NCBI GenBank assembly: GCA_964476135.1
Contig: CAYYYG010000012.1
Span: 1-28,009 of the forward strand
DNA: 28,009 nucleotides
Source of the DNA: CAYYYG01 sp964476135
GTDB taxonomy: Bacteria > Patescibacteriota > Microgenomatia > UBA1406 > GWC2-37-13
Direction of reading: 5' to 3'
The stretch's first letter is position 1, and the number at the start of each line of letters is the position of its first letter. A model generated the notes under the pieces. The model was not told the DNA's origin and did no database searches. It was given only the letters and a program-made list of their open reading frames with translations. This document shows, piece after piece, positions 7,229 through 15,386 of this stretch. The translations under genes and the position numbers were made by a program.

Positions 7229-9069
7229 ATACTGAAGAAAAAAAAATTATTGACTTCTGCTACTCGATAATCAACGCGAAACACGAGTCGGAAGCGTTAA
7301 AAAAACAGAGGACGAATTACCCTCAAGACGGTAACTGTCTGGCATTGTACTATCTTCTCGAGGAGTTCATAACTACAAACAAACAGCCGGCGGTAAACCG
7401 TGAACTTAATCAAAAAAACTTACGGGAAGAAATAAGAAATAAAGCGGACCTGAGCCTTTGTTCCGCCGATTTTCGTATAATCTTCCTACCTCCTGTCTCG
7501 CAAAAATTAACGGCATACATGTTGTATGTTGGCGACCTGGAAAAACATTTTCTTAATAATTTCGGTCCGAAGCGTCTAAAAAAAATCGTCGACAAACTTA
7601 CAAAAGAAACAAATTTCATAGGATTAGACGTCACCAACAACGGTATCGGTTACGAAAAATTGATCAAATCGGCTCAACCGCAAGATAACTCAATTTATAA
7701 GGAAATATTCAACAAGATTTATACTGCGCTTTATGAGGAGATACGCATCTGTGTCGGCGAAGATCATGCACGCTCGATCATTTCCTCAACCTACCAGAAA
7801 ATCATCCAGAAATATGATTACTCGATTACTTCATACATCTTTGACATAGTACCAACAGGAATTCTGGATTATGAAAAATTGATGTTTATGAGCCGAGAGA
7901 ATCTTGAAAAACTGGTACAGCAGCGAACGGCGGAGCTTGAGGAGACCAAAATCCACCTTGAAGAAAAAGTAGCGGCCAGAACAATCGAGCTGCGTGACGC
8001 CAAAAGTCGGGTAGAAACCATCCTTACTTCAATTGGCGATGCCGTTTTCGCAGTAGACCTGAGCGGCAACATTATTCTTATGAATTCGATTGCCGAGGAA
8101 CTGTCGGGTGTTAAATTTACTGATGCAGTTGGAAAACATTATACTCTCATATTCCGATTCATTTCCGAAGAACAGCCTAACGTTCCCTACGGTCCTTTCG
8201 TCGAAAACGTCATCTCAAGCGGCAAAAAGCAAAATCTTGCCGCTCATACCCAGATAGTGCAAAAAAATGGTACAAAAATTACGATCTCCGACAGCGCCGC
8301 ACCAATTGTCGGCGTGGACGGTAAAATAATCGGCTGTGTAGTGGTATTCCGGGACTTCAGCCGTGAGCGGGAACTCGAAAAAGCCAAAGATACCTTTCTC
8401 TCTATCGCAGCCCACCAGTTAAGAACACCGCTCGGCAGTATGCGCTGGAACCTTGAAATGCTGCTTGCCGAAGACGTCGGCTCACTCGACCCGGAAGTGA
8501 AAAAGGTCATTACCCAAATATATGAAAATGACAAAAGATTAATTAATCTGGTTAACGACCTCCTGAATGTATCGCGCATCGACCAGAAACGGGTTGCGTT
8601 CGAGCCTATCCTGACAGACATTATCGGATTGACGAGAAATATCATCAAAGAAGTTGACGGACTGGCAAAGAAACGGTCGATCAAGATCGATTTCATATTC
8701 GACATAAGGCACGCGTTTGAAATTACCATTGATAAAAAACGCTACATCGAGGCGATAGAAAATCTGCTTTCCAACGCCATAAAATATAGCCAATTCGGAG
8801 GTCAGGTAACAATCGCTATCGACCGAATGGCAAACCGGATGGTTCAGATTACCATAACCGACTCCGGAATCGGTATACCCGAAAAAGACAAAGGTAACAT
8901 TTTTGCCAAATTCTTCCGTGCCGAAAATGCGATAAAAAGCGAAACCGAAGGAACTGGCCTTGGGCTTTATGTAGTAAAATCATACATCGAAGATATGGGC
9001 GGACAGATTAGTTACACCAGTACCGAAAATAAAGGCACGACGTTTAAGGTGCTAATACCTGACAGATAA
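7225..9069 (+). CDS. PAS-containing sensor histidine kinase
   Basis: 614 residues, soluble by inspection. An N-terminal domain of unknown family covers about 1-225, a coiled coil (REN..LVQQRTAELEETK..) about 226-265, and a PAS domain about 265-375. The HisKA H-box AAHQLRTPL carries the phospho-acceptor His397. The HATPase domain shows the N box NLLSNAIKYS (513-522), G1 DSGIGIP (546-552) and G2 GTGLGLYVV (576-584). It autophosphorylates His397 and passes phosphate to a response regulator, but none is encoded in this window. Signal input probably comes from the coupled membrane protein upstream and from the PAS ligand. The gene ends directly against the convergent ligase gene, with stop codons at 9067-9069 and 9070-9072 and no spacer. 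Confidence 0.93.
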   Translation: MNTEEKKIIDFCYSIINAKHESEALKKQRTNYPQDGNCLALYYLLEEFITTNKQPAVNRELNQKNLREEIRNKADLSLCSADFRIIFLPPVSQKLTAYMLYVGDLEKHFLNNFGPKRLKKIVDKLTKETNFIGLDVTNNGIGYEKLIKSAQPQDNSIYKEIFNKIYTALYEEIRICVGEDHARSIISSTYQKIIQKYDYSITSYIFDIVPTGILDYEKLMFMSRENLEKLVQQRTAELEETKIHLEEKVAARTIELRDAKSRVETILTSIGDAVFAVDLSGNIILMNSIAEELSGVKFTDAVGKHYTLIFRFISEEQPNVPYGPFVENVISSGKKQNLAAHTQIVQKNGTKITISDSAAPIVGVDGKIIGCVVVFRDFSRERELEKAKDTFLSIAAHQLRTPLGSMRWNLEMLLAEDVGSLDPEVKKVITQIYENDKRLINLVNDLLNVSRIDQKRVAFEPILTDIIGLTRNIIKEVDGLAKKRSIKIDFIFDIRHAFEITIDKKRYIEAIENLLSNAIKYSQFGGQVTIAIDRMANRMVQITITDSGIGIPEKDKGNIFAKFFRAENAIKSETEGTGLGLYVVKSYIEDMGGQISYTSTENKGTTFKVLIPDR

Positions 9070-10851
9070 TTATTTTCTTTGCGCTGCGAACATTTTCGCA
9101 ACCTCCTCAAGGGTCGTTGCATCCTCGGCACGACGGTCGTCTCGGAAAGTTTTCAAGCGCGGAAATCGCAGTGCATACCCCGGAACATCAACATCGAATG
9201 CCGAACCCGATTTGGACGGTTTCATTATCCGCCCGGCGGTGTGTACCGGCGATCGGCTCAATTCATCTGCCTTGATCTCAACAACAATCGATGGCTTGAC
9301 CCAGACATCACACTGCATAAGCTTATCGACTTCGTAGGCTGAAGGAATTTTTTCTGTTTTAAGTTTTTCACAGCGGACGTAAAGCGCTTTCCATTCCTCA
9401 TCGCTCAAACCCGTACCTATTTTGGCAACTGTCGTAAAGAGATCCTTTTCTGCATCATATACACCAACCAGAAATGCACCAAGTCCAAAACCGGATCTCT
9501 TGCCGCGGCCGTAATCGTACCCCATAACCACACAATCGATGGTATCATCAATCTTTGAGGAATAGCTGCGCTTGAACTTAATCCAGTTCCACCCTCGGGC
9601 ACCCGGCTGATAAGTGCCGTCCATTTTTTTCGCGACAATCCCCTCAAGTCCACGTGAAACAGCATCGTCAAAAAGCAGCTCTATCTTTTCGGGAGTTTCG
9701 ACCGTCTCCTCCGGCGCGAGCATAATCGTATCTTTGAATATATCGCCCGTTAATTTAAGATGCTTCATAAGCTGGCGCCTGCGATCGACAAAGGGCGACT
9801 GCACGTAGTTTACGCCGTCGGCATATAGAAGTTCGAAGGCAAAAAGTTTGAGTGGTATTTCTTTCGCTTTCTCCTCAATACCGTATTTCCTTTTACGCTG
9901 TACCGTTTCCTGAAAAGGCAGAAAACTGCCTGTCTGCTCATCAAAGCCAATTGCTTCCCCCTCGAAAATCATCTCCTCGGCCTTTACTTCCGCTTTTACT
10001 CCGGCAACAATGTCCGGATACATATACGACACCTCTTCAAGATTGCGGGAATATAACTTTGCCTTATTTTTTTTATAATGTATCTGCAATCTGAAGCCAT
10101 CGTATTTGGATTCGATAATACATTTGCCTATTTTCTCGATGATTTCCGAAGACGAAGAAAGCCGTTCCGCCCGCATCATGAGAATCGGCGTGAAAATCCG
10201 CGGCTGTACATTTTTCAGTGAATCGATTCCTTTTTCTTTCAACAATGATCCAACATATCCTAAATCGGGACGGACATGGTATGCCCGCTGTATTTCGGGC
10301 CGAAGGGATTTGCCGCCGGTCAGCATCCAGGAAAGAGCGTCAAGGATCGTCATATCTGAAAATCCCAGTCTCATCGTACCCGTCGGTATGCGGACGAGAT
10401 ATTTACATGATCTGGGATCAAGTTCTCTTATTAATCCGGCCAGAATCCCGATCTTTACCGACTGCGAACCGTCTCCAGTCGCCCCCGCAATCCTTTCCAG
10501 TTCTTGAAAGACGTGTTCGATGGATGAATCACGTGTTTCAAGAGACGGCATCTGTGCTTTTAAATCGACGACTGTTTTTCCCAGATCGCCGGATTTGCGG
10601 AAATGAGAATCGAGCATGCTCTTTTCAATATGCAGTGCGTCGATTATTGCTTTGGCGACCATTTTCTCCGCCATCCCAAACTCGACGGCGTCGTAAATAG
10701 GCGCCACCCGGCCCTGCATCAGATAAACAGCTTGGGGTATCTCAGCCGCCTTAAGCTCTCCGAAAAGATCAGCGATCAGTTTCGTCATCTCAAGACGTGA
10801 AGCAGTAGCTTCGATTTTTTCGAAATATTCGGCTAACCTGGAAAATTTCAT
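9070..10851 (-). CDS. lig: ATP-dependent DNA ligase, archaeal type
   Basis: 593 residues, the usual length of archaeal/eukaryal-type ligase I. An N-terminal DNA-binding helical domain (about 1-215) precedes the adenylation domain. Motif I is KYDGFR with catalytic Lys249; motif III is the FEGEAIGF segment; motif IV is EGIVAKK; motif V is WIKFKR. A C-terminal OB domain follows. It seals nicks in duplex DNA by forming a ligase-AMP intermediate from ATP. Bacteria normally depend on the NAD-dependent LigA for replication, so this enzyme is either an addition for repair or the main ligase; the window cannot tell. The ATG at 10851 lies two bases after the Fic stop, so the two genes are co-transcribed and probably coupled. 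Confidence 0.95.
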   Translation of the reverse strand: MKFSRLAEYFEKIEATASRLEMTKLIADLFGELKAAEIPQAVYLMQGRVAPIYDAVEFGMAEKMVAKAIIDALHIEKSMLDSHFRKSGDLGKTVVDLKAQMPSLETRDSSIEHVFQELERIAGATGDGSQSVKIGILAGLIRELDPRSCKYLVRIPTGTMRLGFSDMTILDALSWMLTGGKSLRPEIQRAYHVRPDLGYVGSLLKEKGIDSLKNVQPRIFTPILMMRAERLSSSSEIIEKIGKCIIESKYDGFRLQIHYKKNKAKLYSRNLEEVSYMYPDIVAGVKAEVKAEEMIFEGEAIGFDEQTGSFLPFQETVQRKRKYGIEEKAKEIPLKLFAFELLYADGVNYVQSPFVDRRRQLMKHLKLTGDIFKDTIMLAPEETVETPEKIELLFDDAVSRGLEGIVAKKMDGTYQPGARGWNWIKFKRSYSSKIDDTIDCVVMGYDYGRGKRSGFGLGAFLVGVYDAEKDLFTTVAKIGTGLSDEEWKALYVRCEKLKTEKIPSAYEVDKLMQCDVWVKPSIVVEIKADELSRSPVHTAGRIMKPSKSGSAFDVDVPGYALRFPRLKTFRDDRRAEDATTLEEVAKMFAAQRK

Positions 10852-10853
10852 AT

Positions 10854-11897
10854 TTATGCGGATTCGTAGCGGGCGCCTTTGGTGCTGCCGACTTTTTTTA
10901 TAATGCCTTTTTTTATAAGATCCTGAACATCGCGAAGAACCGTGTCTTCGGAAATGTCGGGAAAAACAGATGCAAACGATTTATTCTGCAAATATCCGAT
11001 ATTCTGTATATACTCAATTATCTGTATCTGCCTATCTGTGAGATATAGCTGGCGTCCTCCCAAACGCTCCTTCAATTTCGTGTCCTGTGATAACTTAAGA
11101 ATTTTTTCCTTGATCCGTTCAAACTCGTAGGCGGCTCCGTAGGTAAAATATTCAAGCCACACGGTAAGATCGCCCGCAGACGCTTTCTGCAAACTATGAA
11201 AATAAGAGGCGGCATTGCGATCGTAATATTCCTCAAGAGAAAAAAATCTCCTGATGTCGTATCCGCCGAGCATGAGCATGAGTGTGGCTAATGTTCGTGC
11301 GACGCGTCCGTTTCCGTCTATGAAAGGATGTATACGTACAAGCTCATGGTGCGCGATACCGGCTTTCAGTATCGGGTGTAGCTCTTCCCGGTCGTCCTTA
11401 TTCAGCCAGTAGGCAAATTCTCTCATAAGTAATGGAACCTCAAGAGGAGGCGGCGGACGGAAAGATACCTCGCCGGTCTGAGAATTGCGTATCACCACCT
11501 GCTTCAGACGATACTCCCCCGACTGGTCTTCTGGTAGTATTTTATACACGATAATACGATGGATTTTACGAATGAGCTGGTCGGTTATTTTACCGATCTG
11601 TCGATTTACTTCTTCTTCGGCAAGCTCAAGCACTCGCCTATAGTTGATAACCTCCTGAATATCCCGCTCCCGCGCGACGATTTCCTTCCCCATAAGAACA
11701 TTCTTAGCTTCTTCTTTAGCAAGCAGGTTTCCTTCCAGATGTGTGCCGTGATGTACAGCCCGCACCACCGCATCCTCCCGGAACTGCTTTTCCCAAAGCG
11801 GCAAAATAGGCGCATGTTTAATGACTTCTTCAGCAGCTTCGATCTTGGAGATGGCGGTGAGAATTTTGTTGCTGATTGCGAACTTGGGATCGAACAT
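10854..11897 (-). CDS. Fic family protein with C-terminal winged helix
   Basis: 347 residues from the ATG at 11897. The longer in-frame start at 11981 would run into the upstream gene and skip a TATAAT box, so I reject it. The Fic motif HPFIDGNGRVAR (His190-Arg201) is complete, as required for AMP or NMP transfer to a target hydroxyl. An N-terminal inhibitory-helix motif (GTHLEGN, Glu55) matches the T/S..EGN type that folds over the active site. The C-terminus (about 285-347, LTDRQ...SEDTVLRDVQDLIKKG) is a DeoR-like winged helix that likely binds DNA and may couple the enzyme to its own regulation. No antitoxin gene is adjacent, in line with built-in inhibition. The target is unknown. Confidence 0.9.
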   Translation of the reverse strand: MFDPKFAISNKILTAISKIEAAEEVIKHAPILPLWEKQFREDAVVRAVHHGTHLEGNLLAKEEAKNVLMGKEIVARERDIQEVINYRRVLELAEEEVNRQIGKITDQLIRKIHRIIVYKILPEDQSGEYRLKQVVIRNSQTGEVSFRPPPPLEVPLLMREFAYWLNKDDREELHPILKAGIAHHELVRIHPFIDGNGRVARTLATLMLMLGGYDIRRFFSLEEYYDRNAASYFHSLQKASAGDLTVWLEYFTYGAAYEFERIKEKILKLSQDTKLKERLGGRQLYLTDRQIQIIEYIQNIGYLQNKSFASVFPDISEDTVLRDVQDLIKKGIIKKVGSTKGARYESA

Positions 11898-11903
11898 GGA
11901 ATT

Positions 11904-11912
11904 ATTATAACA
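11904..11912 (-). promoter_or_regulatory. Extended -10 promoter of the Fic gene, predicted leaderless
   Basis: TGTTATAAT on the minus strand (extended -10, TATAAT at 11909-11904) followed by exactly six bases and the ATG at 11897. I see no good -35, which an extended -10 can replace. Transcription would start at the start codon. The box lies just beyond the stop of the upstream gene. Confidence 0.6.
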
Positions 11913-11925
11913 CCCGACCAAGGAC

Positions 11926-13341
11926 TTAAATATGTATAGTCGGGTCGTGCACTTCGTAAACCTTCCGGCTATGCTCATCAACTATCGTCGGCACAACAAT
12001 AAGCTGGCCGCTGCGGACTGCTGCATAAACAGTATTATCTTTGTATAAATCCAGATATAGCGCATCAAGTTCTGCCTGAGCCGTAATATAAAATTCGTTC
12101 TTTTCGCGCCAATCTCTTTCTGAAACGGGAGTCGACAAATAAAGATATCTTCGTTCGCCTGGCTTGATCTGATCCATAATATTAAGGATCGTACATACAG
12201 GATCTCTTGAACGAGCGTTGGTGGAAGGTGTGAGCTGAAATGCTTGCATTTCCGGGTCGAACTGCCCCGGATTTTTTCCGTGCATGGAAAGTACAATCGC
12301 CTCCTCATCGTGGTGCGCGTGACGGTGGGTGGGGTTGTCGGCTTGTGCCGGCAAACCAGTAAGGTGTTGAAAGCCGACACGGCGGGCAAAATACCACAAC
12401 AAAGCCTGTTGCTGTTTGTCGGTGAGGTCGGGATGCGAGCGATAAAACTCCTCTTCGATACTGCCCCTAATATGAGCCAGCTTCGGATCGTTAAGGATCG
12501 CTTCGGTAACGGCCATAACTCGTTCGTTGAAAGATACATAGAGCCGACGATTGGTAAACGTATCATGATCGGATCCAAATGCAAACGCTTCACCCAGTTG
12601 CGCTTCGATAAATCCGGCATTATTGATGCTTAAGGTCGATGAGGCAAATGGCACATCGCGCCCGTACCCGTGGATAAGCCCGGCGTCGTCGGTATTACTA
12701 ACTAGCGGTACAACTACTTTACGAAGCGGCGACATCCCCCGTGCTTGACGAGCTTCGTTGTAGACGGTGGTGATTGCGGGTACCGTGGATTCGCCTACGA
12801 TACGCAGGTTGCCGATGACGGCATCGTCTTCATATATCACACCTTCCCGCTGATATTTTAACGCCTTACCACATCCATGATTTGGATTATGAAGACTGGT
12901 ATGCGGCTTAACTATCTGAAGCATTTCTTCATCTGGCACTGCGTGTTTGGCTATTGAGCGAGTCAGATAAGCAGATGCCGGGACAATAAGACCGTCGCTG
13001 CGCTGCATAACACCGATTTCTGCAGCGAGCGATCTCCAGTCGCGGCCGTTGCCTCCGTCGATTGCGGCCGCCTGCCGTCCGTCGCCACACTTAACCGTCC
13101 CCACAAACACCGGGCCTATGAGAAGACGCTCTTTGCTTAACAATTTCTTATGAGGCTCCGAATCGAGGATGCCTGCCATTTCGTTATTGGAGGAAAGAAA
13201 GTGCATTACCCGCGCTTGAACTTCAGGCGCATAAGGATTTTCTGTTATCCCTTTTGCCACCATGTGATGCTCGTAGGCTTGAAACTGTGTTTCTAACTGC
13301 TCTGCCCCATAATCTTCACGCGTGCGGGATGTTTCTACCAT
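11926..13341 (-). CDS. Protein with carbonic-anhydrase-like metal motif (CDCA-like pattern), function unproven
   Basis: 471 residues, no signal peptide. KCGDGR (Cys85, Asp87, Arg89) gives the CxDxR pattern of beta-class carbonic anhydrases. A later segment has His147 and Cys157 ten residues apart (KPHTSLHNPNHGCGKA), with a beta-CA-like HGCG. In the cadmium carbonic anhydrase of diatoms the metal ligands are Cys, His and Cys with the last two ten residues apart and an Asp-Arg dyad just after the first Cys, so the spacing fits that fold. A His cluster (His339-His344, THRHAHHDEE) may bind another metal. I do not recognise the whole protein, and carbonic anhydrase activity is a hypothesis. It follows uppS by 31 bases and precedes the Fic gene. 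Confidence 0.5.
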   Translation of the reverse strand: MVETSRTREDYGAEQLETQFQAYEHHMVAKGITENPYAPEVQARVMHFLSSNNEMAGILDSEPHKKLLSKERLLIGPVFVGTVKCGDGRQAAAIDGGNGRDWRSLAAEIGVMQRSDGLIVPASAYLTRSIAKHAVPDEEMLQIVKPHTSLHNPNHGCGKALKYQREGVIYEDDAVIGNLRIVGESTVPAITTVYNEARQARGMSPLRKVVVPLVSNTDDAGLIHGYGRDVPFASSTLSINNAGFIEAQLGEAFAFGSDHDTFTNRRLYVSFNERVMAVTEAILNDPKLAHIRGSIEEEFYRSHPDLTDKQQQALLWYFARRVGFQHLTGLPAQADNPTHRHAHHDEEAIVLSMHGKNPGQFDPEMQAFQLTPSTNARSRDPVCTILNIMDQIKPGERRYLYLSTPVSERDWREKNEFYITAQAELDALYLDLYKDNTVYAAVRSGQLIVVPTIVDEHSRKVYEVHDPTIHI

Positions 13342-13372
13342 AGAGAAGCCTTCAGGATAACATATCTAAAAT

Positions 13373-14053
13373 TTACTTTCCAAACCTTCGCTGTCGAGTT
13401 TTGTAATCGTCGATACATTTCTGAAATAAATCGCGGTTGAAATCGGGAAAAAGAAGGTCGAGAAACATCATTTCGGCATATTCGCTTTGCCAAAGCATAA
13501 AGCCCGACATCCGCTTCTCCCCGCCAGTCCGGATAATTAGGTCGGGGTCGGGAATACCGGCCGTGTCAACACTCCCCGATATGTTTTCAGCGCAGACGTT
13601 ACCTGCCTCAACTCCACTCCTGACGATTTTTTTTACCGCCCGCACAAGTTCTTCTCTGCCGCCATAATTGATGGCAAAAATTGTCGTAATCTTCTTATTA
13701 TCTTTGGTTTTTTCGACTGCGCTTTTAATTCCTTCTTTTATGTCGCCCGGCAACGCTTCTATATTACCGATTGCCAATATTCGCGCGCCTTCTTCATGAA
13801 GCAGATCTACTTTCGATTTCAGGAATTGACGCATAAGCAAAAACAAAAATTCGATTTCCTTTTTCGGCCGTTTCGTAAGATTTTCCGTGGAAGTAGTCCA
13901 GAAAGTGAAATACTCTATGCCAAGATCGCGGGCAGCCCGTACAAGCTCCGGCAATACCCGGTCCGCCCCTTCTTTATGCCCCATAAAAAAAGGCAGGTTT
14001 CTATTTTTTGCCCAGCGGCGGTTGCCGTCGGGGATGATTGCGACATGAACCAT
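13373..14053 (-). CDS. uppS: Undecaprenyl (isoprenyl) diphosphate synthase
   Basis: 226 residues from the ATG at 14053, chosen because MVHVAIIPDGNRRWA is the family's normal N-terminus. The longer frame to 14089 adds only residues encoded in promoter sequence. Conserved elements: PDGNRRWA with the catalytic Asp and pyrophosphate-binding residues; TFWTTSTENLTKRPKKE; NYGGREELV; DLIIRTGGEKRMSGFMLWQSEYAEM, where the usual RTSGE has Gly for Ser. The enzyme adds IPP units in cis to farnesyl diphosphate to make the lipid carrier for wall polymers. It is a likely consumer of the mevalonate pathway encoded about 1.3 kb away. It diverges from the pilin-like genes over 54 bases. Confidence 0.94.
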   Translation of the reverse strand: MVHVAIIPDGNRRWAKNRNLPFFMGHKEGADRVLPELVRAARDLGIEYFTFWTTSTENLTKRPKKEIEFLFLLMRQFLKSKVDLLHEEGARILAIGNIEALPGDIKEGIKSAVEKTKDNKKITTIFAINYGGREELVRAVKKIVRSGVEAGNVCAENISGSVDTAGIPDPDLIIRTGGEKRMSGFMLWQSEYAEMMFLDLLFPDFNRDLFQKCIDDYKTRQRRFGK

Positions 14054-14060
14054 ATAAATA

Positions 14061-14066
14061 ACTATA
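14061..14066 (-). promoter_or_regulatory. Predicted -10 box of uppS, leaderless geometry
   Basis: TATAGT on the minus strand (14066-14061) with seven bases to the uppS ATG at 14053. A -35 is not obvious (ATGATT at the right distance). It lies back-to-back with the pilin promoter in a 54-base intergenic region. Confidence 0.4.
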
Positions 14067-14072
14067 GTCTTC

Positions 14073-14101
14073 TTGACAGGGAAAATCATTTCATTTACAC
14101 T
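14073..14101 (+). promoter_or_regulatory. Promoter of the pilin-like genes, predicted leaderless
   Basis: TTGACA (14073-14078), a 17-base spacer, TACACT (14096-14101), then six bases to the ATG at 14108. The geometry is identical to that of clpC and is the main reason for choosing 14108 as the start. Confidence 0.65.
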
Positions 14102-14107
14102 GGTAAC

Positions 14108-14422
14108 ATGGTATACGCAGCTGTCAATTGGGGAAGCCCGACTGTAAACCCGGTCGCAAAATACTCCAACATCGCCTCAATAACCAATATTATCGCTCCA
14201 ATGCTAATAACAGGCGGCGCGGTTCTTTTCCTTGTCATGCTTATTCGGGGCGCGTTTACCCTTATGACGGCCGAGGGCTCACCGGAAAAAGTGGGTACCG
14301 CAAAAAAAACATTCGGCTATGCAATCTTGGGGCTGGTTATGGTGCTTATGAGTTATCTGGCGGTCCGGTTAATCGGATGGATACTTAATATCGAAAGCGA
14401 GCTCAAGCCGCTCGGACTTTAA
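14108..14422 (+). CDS. T4SS-pilin-like small membrane protein
   Basis: 104 residues from the ATG at 14108. The frame is open further upstream to 13796, but that part is antisense to uppS and precedes the promoter. The product has two hydrophobic helices (about residues 34-51 and 73-95) separated by a polar turn with EGSPEKVGTAKKT. This matches the two-helix, loop-with-(G)GxEK-x-AKK layout of VirB2/TrbC-like T4SS pilins common in CPR genomes. Such proteins would sit in the cytoplasmic membrane and may polymerise into a surface filament. The next gene, two bases downstream, is a paralog. No VirB4 ATPase or other T4SS gene is in the window. Confidence 0.75.
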   Translation: MVYAAVNWGSPTVNPVAKYSNIASITNIIAPMLITGGAVLFLVMLIRGAFTLMTAEGSPEKVGTAKKTFGYAILGLVMVLMSYLAVRLIGWILNIESELKPLGL

Positions 14423-14424
14423 CT

Positions 14425-14814
14425 ATGATACCTTTTATTAAACAAGTAATGGCGCAATGCGATCCGAATAGTCCTTTCGGATGTGTGCAGCCACCGGCAA
14501 ACCCAAACGCCTTCAACGGCGATCCGGTTACACAAACAGCCAATTTCATGACATTGGCAACCCGCTTAGTGCTCACCGTCGGTGCGTTAACTTGTCTTAT
14601 CTATTTACTTTGGGGCGGATTCGATTGGATCACTTCGGGCGGTGAGAAAGAAAAAATCGCCTCTGCGCAAAGAAAAATTACTTATGCCGTTTTAGGCATT
14701 ATCTTCATGATGTTATCGTTCGGTATTTTTGCCGTTGTCGCCGGAAACGTGCTTGGACTCGTAAAGACAGTGAACGGCAGCCTGATATTTTCGATCCCCA
14801 AATACGGGCCTTGA
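14425..14814 (+). CDS. T4SS-pilin-like protein, paralog of the upstream gene
   Basis: 129 residues starting two bases after the previous stop. An N-terminal hydrophobic/Ala start MIPFIKQVMAQ may be a signal sequence ending in AQ; a Pro/Asn/Cys-containing stretch follows. Two hydrophobic helices (about residues 43-65 and 86-112) flank the loop TSGGEKEKIASAQRKI. The loop GGEKEKIASAQRK and the following YAVLGI correspond to EGSPEKVGTAKKT and YAILGL of the neighbour, showing common descent. Two Cys residues in the N-terminal part (positions about 9 and 16) could form a disulfide. The role is probably as a pilin or membrane filament subunit. Confidence 0.75.
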   Translation: MIPFIKQVMAQCDPNSPFGCVQPPANPNAFNGDPVTQTANFMTLATRLVLTVGALTCLIYLLWGGFDWITSGGEKEKIASAQRKITYAVLGIIFMMLSFGIFAVVAGNVLGLVKTVNGSLIFSIPKYGP

Positions 14815-14822
14815 TCAATTGC

Positions 14823-15386
14823 ATGAGTAATAATCATCTCTTCAACATAAATCTTGCAAGCGAACCGTTTGAAAATTTAAGATATCGTGATCGAACTGTA
14901 CTTTTAGTATTGCGAAATTCAAAAGGTGAATTTATTTTGGAGGGATCAAGATTTTACCCGCCGGGAATTTACCGACTACTGGGTGGGGGCGTTGAGGCAG
15001 ATGAAAACCCAATTGAAGCCGCCCTACGTGAAATGCAGGAAGAAACCGGAATTCGCTTACCAAGCGATGTATTTCACGAAATCGCCGAAATCACCGTCAA
15101 GGGTTTCTACAAAAACAATAAATACTCGATGACATCATATATATATGATGTAAGAACACCTATCGATAAGTTCGAACAGTCTGCAGAGGTAATCGATACA
15201 ATAACATTATCACTCGAAAATTTTAAGTTACTGATCGACAGATGTAATAATATCAGTGCCGATAAAATACACAATCTTCCTGATTACTCCTACTCCTGGG
15301 CGGATTTCGGAAAGGTTTACGGATTTATTCAGCAGGTTGCTCTCGAATCAATCCCAAATAATCGACAGCAAGCGAAAAAGCATTAG
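14823..15386 (+). CDS. Nudix hydrolase
   Basis: 187 residues from the ATG at 14823; a TTG at 14811 overlapping the previous stop is possible but has no advantage. The Nudix box is complete (Gly55 to Ile77): GGVEADE, seven residues, REMQEETGI, with the metal-binding Glu pair of REXXEE. It hydrolyses a nucleoside diphosphate linked to another group, but the substrate cannot be read from the sequence. The last 62 bases overlap the 3' end of the convergent mevalonate kinase gene, so the C-terminal residues of both proteins are encoded on opposite strands of the same DNA. It follows the pilin genes on the same strand and is probably read through from their promoter. Confidence 0.9.
   Translation: MSNNHLFNINLASEPFENLRYRDRTVLLVLRNSKGEFILEGSRFYPPGIYRLLGGGVEADENPIEAALREMQEETGIRLPSDVFHEIAEITVKGFYKNNKYSMTSYIYDVRTPIDKFEQSAEVIDTITLSLENFKLLIDRCNNISADKIHNLPDYSYSWADFGKVYGFIQQVALESIPNNRQQAKKH

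Noticed and set aside
11898..11981. N-terminal extension of the Fic protein
   Set aside because: It overlaps the end of the upstream gene and includes the TGTTATAAT promoter; the family-like protein begins at 11897.
13796..14107. N-terminal extension of the first pilin-like ORF
   Set aside because: It is antisense to uppS, lies upstream of a good promoter, and would add a polar region foreign to the family. The ATG at 14108 fits the leaderless geometry.
14811..14822. TTG start for the Nudix gene
   Set aside because: The ATG four codons later is preferred; nothing upstream of the TTG supports it, although it cannot be excluded.
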